A DNA stretch of 64,000 bases from Xanthobacteraceae bacterium (GTDB lineage: Bacteria > Pseudomonadota > Alphaproteobacteria > Rhizobiales > Xanthobacteraceae). Where the stretch lies: assembly GCA_019635635.1 (NCBI GenBank), contig JAHBZB010000001.1, positions 186,001 through 250,000 of the forward strand. Reading direction: 5' to 3'. The position numbers and the translations under genes are program-made. Below, piece after piece: positions 28,900-36,423 of this stretch. Numbering within the stretch: the first letter of the stretch is position 1; each line of letters begins with the position of its first letter. The notes under the pieces were generated by a model. The model searched no databases and was not told where the DNA came from. It was given only the letters and a program-made list of their open reading frames with translations.

Positions 28900-30363
28900 T
28901 CAATCGAGGATGAAGCCGTAGTCGCCCTTGAGGCGCTTCGGCTCGTTCGCACCAGGCACGCCGTAAATCCGGTTCAAGCGGCCGAGCAGCACGGTCGACT
29001 GATCGGACGGATTGGCAAAGCCGTCGTCGGGCCGGACCAGCGCCTGCGGCGCATTCGGCTTCACGACATAAGGCGTCACCATGATCATCAATTCGGTCTG
29101 GCCGGTGAGATAGTCGCGGCTCTTGAAGAGGGCGCCGAGCACCGGAAGGTTCATCAGTCCCGGCAGACCGTTGAGGTTCTGCTTGGTCTGTTCCTGAAGG
29201 AGCCCGGCCATCACCAGCGATCCGCCGGAAGGAAGCTCGACCGTCGAGTTGGCGCGGCGTACGCGCAGCGCGGGAATGGTCACGGTCGCAAGGCGGATCG
29301 CGCCTTCCGAAGAAAGCTCGCTGACTTCGGTCGAGACCCGCAGGCTGATCTTGCCCTCCGAGAGCACGACCGGCGTGAACTCAAGCGCGACGCCGAACTG
29401 CTTGAACTGAATCTGGATCTGACAACCCGTTGTGGGATCGCAGCTCTGTCCGGCCGGGATCGGAAACTCGCCGCCGGCGAGAAACTTCGCGGATTCGCCG
29501 CTGATCGCAGTCAGGTTCGGCTCGGCGAGCGTGCGCATGATACCGGCCTGCTCCATCGCGCGCAGCGTCGCGCTGACGGTGCCGCCGTTCGGCAGGTTGA
29601 GCGTCGGCGTGATCGCGCTGTTCGAGAGCGTCTGGTTCTGCGCCGAGAACGGATTGTTGTTGGTGAAGTTGACGACGGCGCTGCCGATATTGACGCTGGC
29701 GCCGTTCAGATCGACGCCGAGCTGCTTCAGAATATTCCGCTGCACTTCGGCGACGGTAACTTTCAGAAGAATTTGTTCGCGGTCGCGGATCGTAAGACCG
29801 TTCACGACCTTGGCCGGATCCCCCACCAGACGCGCGGCGGTATCGAAAATGTGCTGCGCTTCGGCCGCGGACGCGACCGAGCCGGACAGCACGACGCTGT
29901 CGCCGATCGCATCGACTTTGATCTGGGCGCTCGGCGCAAGGCGCTGCACTGCGGCGCGCACGCCGGTCGTGTCAAATGCGACCTCGATATCATAGGCCGC
30001 GATCTGCTGGCCCTCGCCGTCGAAGAAAACGATGTTGGTCTGGCCTGCCTTCACGCCGATCAGATAAGCGCGGCGCGCGGAGCGTATCACGGCGTTCGCA
30101 ATCGCAGGATTGGCGATCAGTACGTCTTTCGCGTCGCGGGGCAGGTCGATGACCACGGACTTGCCGACGCCGAGCGGAAGAAAGCCCGCGCGGGTATGCA
30201 CCACGGGCGCATTCAGTTGCGGGCGCTGCTGGGTTGCCGCGGGAGGCGGCGCGACCAGCTGCGGCTCGGCGGCACGGAGGCCTTCCGGCACCAACGCGAC
30301 TGCCATAAGCGCGGCAAGGAAAGCAATTGTTAACCCTGCTTTTGCGGCTAGCGGCTTTTGCAT
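28900..30363 (-). CDS. cpaC: Tad pilus secretin CpaC (RcpA)
   Basis: Outer-membrane secretin, 487 residues. Signal peptide at the N-terminus, then a pilus/flagella N-domain (about 65-140, KSVVIDLPRDAKDVLIANPAIAN), a BON-like segment, and the type II/III secretin core (about 245-430) with the signature VELPSGGSLVMAGLLQEQ. The short C-terminal S-domain ends at the stop. 20 bp after cpaB and 16 bp before cpaD. Confidence 0.94.
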   Translation of the reverse strand: MQKPLAAKAGLTIAFLAALMAVALVPEGLRAAEPQLVAPPPAATQQRPQLNAPVVHTRAGFLPLGVGKSVVIDLPRDAKDVLIANPAIANAVIRSARRAYLIGVKAGQTNIVFFDGEGQQIAAYDIEVAFDTTGVRAAVQRLAPSAQIKVDAIGDSVVLSGSVASAAEAQHIFDTAARLVGDPAKVVNGLTIRDREQILLKVTVAEVQRNILKQLGVDLNGASVNIGSAVVNFTNNNPFSAQNQTLSNSAITPTLNLPNGGTVSATLRAMEQAGIMRTLAEPNLTAISGESAKFLAGGEFPIPAGQSCDPTTGCQIQIQFKQFGVALEFTPVVLSEGKISLRVSTEVSELSSEGAIRLATVTIPALRVRRANSTVELPSGGSLVMAGLLQEQTKQNLNGLPGLMNLPVLGALFKSRDYLTGQTELMIMVTPYVVKPNAPQALVRPDDGFANPSDQSTVLLGRLNRIYGVPGANEPKRLKGDYGFILD

Positions 30364-30383
30364 CGTCAGCCTCGATCCTTCGC

Positions 30384-31172
30384 TTACTTCGCGGTCTGCG
30401 TGGAGTTGACGCCGAAACGGACGAAATTCACGCGGCTCGACGTGTGCTGCGGCTCTTCGGTGTCGGTGAGGAGATTGGGTTTAGCGTCGGCAAGCGAGCG
30501 CAGCGCGAGCGAGATCGTGCCGCGCTGCCGGGACATTGCGAGCGTTTCGGTCTGCTGCGGCCCGAGTTCGAGCGTCGCGGTCTTGCCGACAACGACCTTC
30601 TGGCCGTTCTTCTCTTCGACGGTCTGGTCGATCGCAAGCACGCGGATGTTACGAAGAATGGTGTCGGTCGTGATCGCATCGGCGTTATTCTGGCCCTGCT
30701 CGCGGCGCGTCAACAGCACGTCGACGCGGTCGTTCGGCAGAATGAAGCCGCCGGCGCCGGTCTCGGCGGAAATTTCGACCGAGATCGCGCGCATGCCTGC
30801 CGGCAGAATCGCGGAGAGGAAACCCGCACCATCGGCGCGAACCAGTTTCTGCTCGCGGATCGGTTCGCCGGCGACGAAGGGCGCGCGGGCCACCGCGCCC
30901 TTGAATTCGTCGAGCGCATTCGGGCGATCGGTCTTGCGGATGAAGAGCGGACCGGCAGCGGAAACCGGCCAGGCCTGCCAGGTCAGATCCTCCGGCGAAA
31001 CCGCGCGGCCAACCGCGATGTCGGTTTTCGCGACGAGAATTTCCACGGTGTCGTTTGCGGGCCGGACGATCTGCTGCACCGGCGCGGGTACGCGTTCGCC
31101 TCCCGACAACATGAAGGCGGCGGCTCCGGCCAGAACGGCGATGCCGAGAACAATTAAACGCGCGGGTTTCAT
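30384..31172 (-). CDS. cpaB: Pilus assembly protein CpaB (RcpC)
   Basis: 262 residues. One N-terminal TM segment (LIVLGIAVLAGAAAFML) followed by an SAF domain (about 45-110, EILVAKTDIAVGRAVSPEDLTW) and the RcpC/CpaB domain with ILPNDRVDVLLTRREQ. It is a periplasmic partner of the secretin. The first gene of the cpaB-cpaC-cpaD-cpaE-cpaF-tadB-tadC run, with a 150-bp promoter-containing gap upstream. Confidence 0.93.
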   Translation of the reverse strand: MKPARLIVLGIAVLAGAAAFMLSGGERVPAPVQQIVRPANDTVEILVAKTDIAVGRAVSPEDLTWQAWPVSAAGPLFIRKTDRPNALDEFKGAVARAPFVAGEPIREQKLVRADGAGFLSAILPAGMRAISVEISAETGAGGFILPNDRVDVLLTRREQGQNNADAITTDTILRNIRVLAIDQTVEEKNGQKVVVGKTATLELGPQQTETLAMSRQRGTISLALRSLADAKPNLLTDTEEPQHTSSRVNFVRFGVNSTQTAK

Positions 31173-31292
31173 ACGCTCACTCTTCCACTCGCTAACCGGG
31201 ACCCGGATATGGGTCGCGGAACTGCCACTTGCCGGATTTCACCAGCTAAGGGTCAACTTATGGTTAATGAGCAGTAGAGGATTTTAATTAAC

Positions 31293-31316
31293 AGAGACTT
31301 GCACTTAGAGACTTGC
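31293..31316. repeat. Direct repeat upstream of cpaB
   Basis: AGAGACTTGC occurs twice with a 14-bp period, next to an AT-rich tract (ATTTTAATTAA), in the 150-bp gap between cpaA and cpaB. Spacing of about 1.3 helical turns could suit a regulator, but none is identified. Confidence 0.35.
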
Positions 31317-31323
31317 TCGGGCG

Positions 31324-31830
31324 TCAGAGCGCGAGCGCCTTCATGAAGGACGTTTCGGGATAGACCAGCAGGCCCGCAAGGGCGAGCGCGATGCCGTAGG
31401 GAATCCCGGTCTCGAAGTTGTGCAGCCGCGCGATCCATTTCTGCCGCGCCAGCATCGCCGGAATCGGAAGCGAACGAAGCTGAAGCAGAGCCAGCGTAAG
31501 AATGCCCCCGAACACCGAGGCGATCAGCAGATATTCCATGAGATGCGAAAAGCCGAGCCAGAGCGCGGTCGCCGCCGCGAGCTTGGCGTCGCCGCCGCCG
31601 ATCCAGCCGCGCGCGAAGAAGCCAAACGAGACGACCAGCACAGCCGCCCCCGCCAGAAGGTGCCGGCCGATGTCGGTCCAGCCCATGCCGGTCATCCAGG
31701 CGACCAGAAAGAAACCGATTATTAACGCAAGCGAAACCCGATTCGAGATCGTCATGCTCACGAGGTCGCTTGCCGCGGCGAAGGCCATGGCGGCGGGAAA
31801 AAGACCGAGAACGAGAATTTCGAGGATCAT
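31324..31830 (-). CDS. cpaA: Prepilin peptidase CpaA (TadV)
   Basis: 168-residue membrane aspartyl protease that cleaves Flp prepilin and TadE/TadF-like pseudopilins. It has the short TadV form without the N-methyltransferase domain. The catalytic aspartates lie in AASDLVSMTISN (near residue 22) and GGGDAKL (about 80). Five to six hydrophobic segments are visible. ATG at 31830 (MILEILVLGLF); the 16 codons before it are not membrane-like. Confidence 0.92.
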   Translation of the reverse strand: MILEILVLGLFPAAMAFAAASDLVSMTISNRVSLALIIGFFLVAWMTGMGWTDIGRHLLAGAAVLVVSFGFFARGWIGGGDAKLAAATALWLGFSHLMEYLLIASVFGGILTLALLQLRSLPIPAMLARQKWIARLHNFETGIPYGIALALAGLLVYPETSFMKALAL

Positions 31831-31938
31831 CTGGTTGAAACCGGCTGCCGCTGAACGTGAAAACGATCTAATCGCCAAAGCTTAAGGGAAGCGTGAATCG
31901 AAACGGGAGATTCGGGCGTAGCGGGAACCAAAAAGTGG

Positions 31939-31964
31939 AAGGCCCCGGCGCGAACCGGGGCCTT
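31939..31964 (-). terminator. Intrinsic terminator of the flp pilin gene
   Basis: AAGGCCCCGG-cgcgaa-CCGGGGCCTT, followed on the minus strand by a CTTTTTGG tract. It lies 27 bp past the pilin stop codon and should separate abundant pilin mRNA from cpaA. Confidence 0.8.
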
Positions 31965-31990
31965 TCGTACTTCACGGATTTTTCGAACGC

Positions 31991-32152
31991 TTACTTGAGC
32001 GCGTTCTGAACCGAGGTGAACGTCGAGTTCAGCTTGCTGCCGACACCCTGCACCACCGCGATGATAGCAACCGAGATACAGGCGGCGATCAGACCATATT
32101 CGATGGCGGTCGCGCCCGACTCGTCCTTAAGGAAACGAGCGATATTCGTCAT
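31991..32152 (-). CDS. flp: Flp/Fap-type IVb major pilin
   Basis: 53 residues. The prepilin starts MTNIARFLKDESG and is cut after G13 to give mature ATAIEYGLIAACISVAII, with the essential Glu at position 5 and the following Tyr that mark type IVb Flp pilins. The rest is one hydrophobic helix and a short polar tail. SD AGGAG is 9 nt upstream, inside an inverted repeat. A terminator follows. It is the structural subunit exported by the CpaB-F/TadBC machine encoded next to it. Confidence 0.95.
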   Translation of the reverse strand: MTNIARFLKDESGATAIEYGLIAACISVAIIAVVQGVGSKLNSTFTSVQNALK

Positions 32153-32461
32153 GTTTCAAGGCTCCTTGAAAACTAGGTTGGCTCTCTGCGTGCCCGCCGG
32201 ACTATGTTGTCCGATCGAACATGAGGCGAACTTACCGCGAGCGGCTTGCGCCACGGTTAATTCAATCGCAGAAATTTGGGGTTCCGGGCGAGAAATGGAA
32301 CAGAGTTAACACTCCGCTGCGACGATCGCGGAAAATTCACAAGGCCAGCGAAATCGCCCGCCACCGCGCATCAATAGCCCAAGCGCCGGATCCGTTCGTA
32401 CTTCATTCACCAATTTCGACGACATTGGCCCGCGTAGTTTCGCGTTTGTTGGAGGCGTTCC
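32153..32461. promoter_or_regulatory. Divergent leader/promoter region of flp and the secretin-N-domain gene
   Basis: A 309-bp gene-free gap. It contains a palindrome TTTCAAGG-CT-CCTTGAAA at 32154-32171 covering the pilin SD, a small hairpin CGGAC-tatgtt-GTCCG at 32198-32213, several TTAA-rich patches (GTTAATTC, GTTAAC), and the GGAGG SD of the plus-strand gene at 32451-32455. I could not assign -35/-10 boxes with confidence. Confidence 0.5.
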
Positions 32462-32935
32462 TTGCCGCGTCTGTCGTTCAGGGCCCTGCTCGTCTTGGCC
32501 GGTCTCATGATCGCGCCGAATCTCGGATTGGCGGATTCCGTCGGGGTCATTCTCGATCAGGCAAAACTTCTGCGTCTTCCCGAGCGGGTATCCACCATCA
32601 TCATCGGCAATCCGGCCATCGCCGACGGCACATTGCAGGCGGGCGGCTTTCTGGTCGTGACCGGCAAGGGCTACGGCACGACCAACCTTATGGTGCTCGA
32701 TGCCAAAGGAAACGTGCTTGCCGAGCATATGATTACGGTTTCCGCGCCGACGGCCGGCATGACCGTCTATCGCGGCGCCGACCGCGAAACCCTGAGTTGC
32801 GCGCCTAATTGTCAACGCACGCTGGTGCCGGGCGACGCTACCGCGGTCTTCGAATCGGTCGTCACGCAGAACGGCACCCGAAACGGTCTTTCCGTCGGCA
32901 CGCCTGCCGCGCACTCGGCTCCGCCGGCTCGCTAA
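32462..32935 (+). CDS. Pilus/secretin N-domain protein, secreted
   Basis: 157 residues with a signal peptide (LSFRALLVLAGLMIAPNLGLA) followed by a single pilus and flagella assembly N-domain: RLPERVSTIIIGNPAIADG and GYGTTNLMVLDAKGN. This is the same module found at the N-terminus of CpaC, here without any secretin part. The start is TTG, chosen because a full GGAGG lies 6 nt upstream and no ATG precedes the signal peptide. Likely a periplasmic accessory of the Tad secretin; that role is inferred from domain and position. Confidence 0.82.
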   Translation: MPRLSFRALLVLAGLMIAPNLGLADSVGVILDQAKLLRLPERVSTIIIGNPAIADGTLQAGGFLVVTGKGYGTTNLMVLDAKGNVLAEHMITVSAPTAGMTVYRGADRETLSCAPNCQRTLVPGDATAVFESVVTQNGTRNGLSVGTPAAHSAPPAR

Positions 32936-33055
32936 AGACAGCCTGATCGTTAACAGATGGTGAATTCTCCCCTGCGTCTTGGCAAAGGGGCGTTCAACCA
33001 ATTTTCAAGCGATAGACGATAGAGAACGCGGGACAATTTCCGCGCGGGCACGATC

Positions 33056-33628
33056 ATGTTCGGCATCACTTTCCGGAAAGAGAAAGCCAGCAGCGCAACC
33101 CGCGGCCTGCGCAAGCTCGTCGTCGGCTTCGGCCGGAAGAACGACGGCGCGGCGGCGGTCGAATTCGCGATCGTGGTGGTGCCGTTCTTTGCGCTCCTGT
33201 TCGCGATCATCGAACTCGCGATGGTGTTCTGGGCCGGTCAGGTACTCGAAACCGCGACCCATGACGCAAGCCGCCTGATCATGACCGGTCAGGCGCAGGC
33301 GCAGAACTTCGACCAGACGCGCTTCAAGCAGGAACTCTGCGCGCGAGCGCTCGGCCTGTTCAGTTGCGACACCTTCAAGATCGACGTGCGCAGCTATGGC
33401 GCGTTCGCCAGCGCCAATATCGGCAAGCCCACCTACAAACAGAACGGCCAGGTCGACGACAGTAATTTCACCTACCAGACCGGCGGTCCGGGCGACATCG
33501 TCGTGGTGCGCGTGATGTATGAATGGCCGCTGATCCTGCGCACGTTCGGCCTCGATCTCGCCGATACTCCTGCCGGCAAACGGCTGTTGATGTCGGCGGT
33601 CGCATTCCGCAACGAGCCTTATCAATGA
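33056..33628 (+). CDS. TadE family pseudopilin
   Basis: 190 residues. After a basic cytoplasmic leader (about 1-35) comes the TadE segment GAAAVEFAIVVVPFFALLFAIIELAM, a hydrophobic helix with the prepilin-like Glu. Two cysteines follow in the periplasmic part (ELCARALGLFSC). TadE/TadF pseudopilins are processed by CpaA and assist pilus assembly. Stop overlaps the next start (ATGA). Confidence 0.88.
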   Translation: MFGITFRKEKASSATRGLRKLVVGFGRKNDGAAAVEFAIVVVPFFALLFAIIELAMVFWAGQVLETATHDASRLIMTGQAQAQNFDQTRFKQELCARALGLFSCDTFKIDVRSYGAFASANIGKPTYKQNGQVDDSNFTYQTGGPGDIVVVRVMYEWPLILRTFGLDLADTPAGKRLLMSAVAFRNEPYQ

Positions 33629-34203
33629 GCATCCGTGCAATCTCCGGAATGACTGCCGCGCTGCGGGCCAAGATCGCGCGCTTCTCGCGCGACAAACGCG
33701 GCGTCTCCGCGGTCGAATTTGCGATCATACTTCCCTTCATGGCGGCGCTTTACCTCGGCGGCACCGCGCTGACCCAAGGCATCATCGTCAAGCGCAAGGT
33801 CGTACTGGTCACCCATACAGTCGGCGATCTCGTCGCGCGCGACAACAACCTCACCGATGCGGAAATCGCGGCGGTGTTCGACGCGGCGAAAGCAGTATTC
33901 GCTCCCTATGCCTGGAACAGCAACCTTCTGAAGATCAAGGTATCGAGCATCAACATCGATGCAGCCGGCAACGCCAAGGTCGGCTGGAGCGACGCCTTTC
34001 AGGACACCGCAAGGCCGAAGAACTCGACGGTCACGCTGCCGCCCGGCTTGAATACCGCAAACAGCTCGATCATCTGGGCCGAAGTCAGCTACAATTTCAC
34101 GCCGCCCATCGGCACCGCGTTCACCGGCGGCACGCTGCCCATGACGGACCAGCTCTATATCCGGCCGCGTCTGGTCACGACCGTTACGCGCTCGGCGAAC
34201 TGA
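33625..34203 (+). CDS. TadE/TadF-like pilus assembly protein
   Basis: 192 residues, second pseudopilin. RDKRGVSAVEFAIILPFMAALYLGGTALT contains the processing-site Glu and hydrophobic helix. The periplasmic domain (about 60-190) has no recognised subdomain. ATG overlaps the preceding stop, so the two are co-translated. A TadG protein with a von Willebrand domain is absent from the window. Confidence 0.85.
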   Translation: MSIRAISGMTAALRAKIARFSRDKRGVSAVEFAIILPFMAALYLGGTALTQGIIVKRKVVLVTHTVGDLVARDNNLTDAEIAAVFDAAKAVFAPYAWNSNLLKIKVSSINIDAAGNAKVGWSDAFQDTARPKNSTVTLPPGLNTANSSIIWAEVSYNFTPPIGTAFTGGTLPMTDQLYIRPRLVTTVTRSAN

Positions 34204-34210
34204 CGGCGTT

Positions 34211-35710
34211 TCAGATCTTCTGATTATATTCGCCGACTTCGGGATGCGTGCGGATCACGGCATCGACGGCTGCGAACATTTCTTTCATCCGCGCTTCCGA
34301 AACCGGGCTTTCGACCACGACAACGAGCTCGGGCTTGTTCGATGAGGCGCGCACCAGACCCCAGGTGCCGTCTTCGGCCGTGACCCGGACGCCGTTGACG
34401 GTCACAAGATCGCGGATCGGCTGGCCCGAAACTTTTCCGCCATTCGTCTTCGCCGCCTCGAAGTGCTGCACGATTTTTTCGACGATGCCGTATTTCTTCT
34501 CGTCGTCGCAATGCGGCGACATGGTCGGCGACTGCCAGGTGCGCGGCAGCGCGAGCCGCAGATCCGACATTTTCTTCCCCGAATTGCGGTCGAGCATCTC
34601 GCAGACCGCGATCGCCGATAGCAGGCCGTCGTCGTAGCCGCGACCGAACGGCGGGCCGAAGAAGAAGTGGCCGGACTTCTCGAAGCCTGCGACCGCTTTC
34701 AGTTCCGCCGAGCGGCGCTTGATATAAGAGTGACCGGTCTTCCAGAAATCGACCTTGACGCCGTTTTCTTTCAGCACCGGATCGGTGAGCCAGAGGCCGG
34801 TCGATTTCACATCGACGATGAACTGGCCGCCCTTGCCGCCCGCCGAGATGTCGCGCGCCAGCATGACGCCTACCTTGTCGGCAAAGATTTCCTCGCCGAG
34901 ATCGTCCACCACGCCGCAGCGGTCGCCATCGCCGTCGAAGGCAAGACCGACATCGGCTTTATGCGCGAGCACCGCGTCGCGTACCGCGTGCAGCATCTTC
35001 AGGTCTTCGGGGTTGGGGTTGTATTTCGGGAAGGTGTGGTCGAGCTCGGTGTCGAGCGGCACGACTTCGCAACCGATGGCTTCGAGCACTTTCGGCGCAA
35101 ACGCGCCGGCGGTGCCGTTGCCACAGGCCGCGATCACTTTCAGCTTTCGCTTCAACTTCGGGCGGTTTGCAAGATCGGCCATGTAGCGCTCGGCGAAGCC
35201 GGGGATGAACTTGAAGGAGCCGCCTTCTTTCGTCTTCGATTTTCCTTCGAGCACAATTTCCTTGAGACGGCTCATTTCGTCGGGGCCGAAAGTGAGCGGG
35301 CGCGCGGCACCCATCTTCACGCCGGTCCAGCCGTTGTCGTTGTGCGAGGCGGTGACCATCGCAACGCAAGGACAGTCGAGTTCGAACTGCGCGAAATAGG
35401 CCATGGGCGAAAGTGCCAGGCCTACATCGTGGACGCGCATGCCGCCCGCCATGAGACCGGAAGTCAGCGCCGCTTTCACCGACATCGAGTAGCCGCGGAA
35501 ATCGTGACCGACCACGATATCGGGCCGGACGCCGAGTTCGTGGAACAGCGTCGCCATGCCCAGGCCTAGCGCCTGCACGCCGATCAGGTTGATCTCTTTC
35601 TCGAGGAGCCAGCGCGCGTCGTATTCGCGAAAGCCGGTCGGCTTCACGAGCGGGGTCGTCTCATACTCATAAGTATTCGGCTGGATGGACGCTTTCGGCT
35701 TCAGAAACAT
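34211..35710 (-). CDS. Phosphomannomutase/phosphoglucomutase
   Basis: Alpha-D-phosphohexomutase, 499 residues, interconverting hexose 1- and 6-phosphates for polysaccharide and LPS precursors. The phosphoserine loop is VTASHNDNG (S122), the Mg2+ loop is AFDGDGDRCG and the sugar loop is FEKSGH rather than the more usual GEMSGH. The C-terminal phosphate-binding loop contains VRASSNKPEL. Whether mannose or glucose phosphate is preferred cannot be told. It converges on the TadE-like gene with 7 bp between the stops. Confidence 0.92.
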   Translation of the reverse strand: MFLKPKASIQPNTYEYETTPLVKPTGFREYDARWLLEKEINLIGVQALGLGMATLFHELGVRPDIVVGHDFRGYSMSVKAALTSGLMAGGMRVHDVGLALSPMAYFAQFELDCPCVAMVTASHNDNGWTGVKMGAARPLTFGPDEMSRLKEIVLEGKSKTKEGGSFKFIPGFAERYMADLANRPKLKRKLKVIAACGNGTAGAFAPKVLEAIGCEVVPLDTELDHTFPKYNPNPEDLKMLHAVRDAVLAHKADVGLAFDGDGDRCGVVDDLGEEIFADKVGVMLARDISAGGKGGQFIVDVKSTGLWLTDPVLKENGVKVDFWKTGHSYIKRRSAELKAVAGFEKSGHFFFGPPFGRGYDDGLLSAIAVCEMLDRNSGKKMSDLRLALPRTWQSPTMSPHCDDEKKYGIVEKIVQHFEAAKTNGGKVSGQPIRDLVTVNGVRVTAEDGTWGLVRASSNKPELVVVVESPVSEARMKEMFAAVDAVIRTHPEVGEYNQKI

Positions 35711-35787
35711 GGAAATTCCGTGCTGGCAAAGACCCGGCGGGCGCCGGGCGAAAAGCGATCTAGCACGAAAGCGGGCGGAATTGAGTA

Positions 35788-36324
35788 TCAGCGTTCGAGT
35801 TCGAGCACGTTCTTCTTGAACTCGAAGCGGGCGAGCCGGCGCAGGAAACTCATGCCGAGCAGGTTTTGCGCAAGCGCCCCTTGGTCCAGCACCATGGCCT
35901 CGACATCGTGGACTTCGATGGAGCCGACCCGGATCGAGCGCAGCCGGACACGCTTGGCGCGCGTCGAGCCGTTCGCCGTACTGACCTGAATGTCGAAGCG
36001 GTCGCTCGGGGTGATCAGGCCGAGCGAACGGGCATCTTCGTAGCGGAGCGCGACCAGCGTCGCGCCGGTATCGACGATGGCGCGGAGGCGGCGGCCGTTG
36101 AAATCGACGTCCGAGACGTAGTGACCCGAATAGTCGGCGCGAATGCGGACATAGCCGCCGGCGTTGTTGTCCTTCGCCGTCGGTTCGACCGAGACCGGCT
36201 CGGAGCCTTGCTGAAAGGCGACGAAGGCGTCGCGGCCCCGGCGCAGCAGATCCTGCGCGACATCCGGCGCATAGACCGAAAGCGCGACAAATCCCGCGAC
36301 GACAAGAAAGAGAAAGCGAAACAT
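35788..36324 (-). CDS. TIGR02281-type clan AA aspartic protease
   Basis: 178 residues with an N-terminal signal anchor (FLFLVVAGFVALSVYA). A retropepsin-like single-domain protease follows: VDTGATLVALRYEDA carries the catalytic Asp-Thr-Gly at about residue 96, and LLGMSFLRRLARFE is the conserved C-terminal part. Such proteins are expected to act as dimers in the periplasm. Target unknown. Confidence 0.85.
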   Translation of the reverse strand: MFRFLFLVVAGFVALSVYAPDVAQDLLRRGRDAFVAFQQGSEPVSVEPTAKDNNAGGYVRIRADYSGHYVSDVDFNGRRLRAIVDTGATLVALRYEDARSLGLITPSDRFDIQVSTANGSTRAKRVRLRSIRVGSIEVHDVEAMVLDQGALAQNLLGMSFLRRLARFEFKKNVLELER

Positions 36325-36423
36325 GAAGAAATCCGTTTCGCGCGATTTTCGCGCGGGAGCGGTGTGAGGCCCGTTAACGCGGGAATTAAGTGGTTACGAT
36401 TGCGGCTTTTTCAATAAAGCGAA

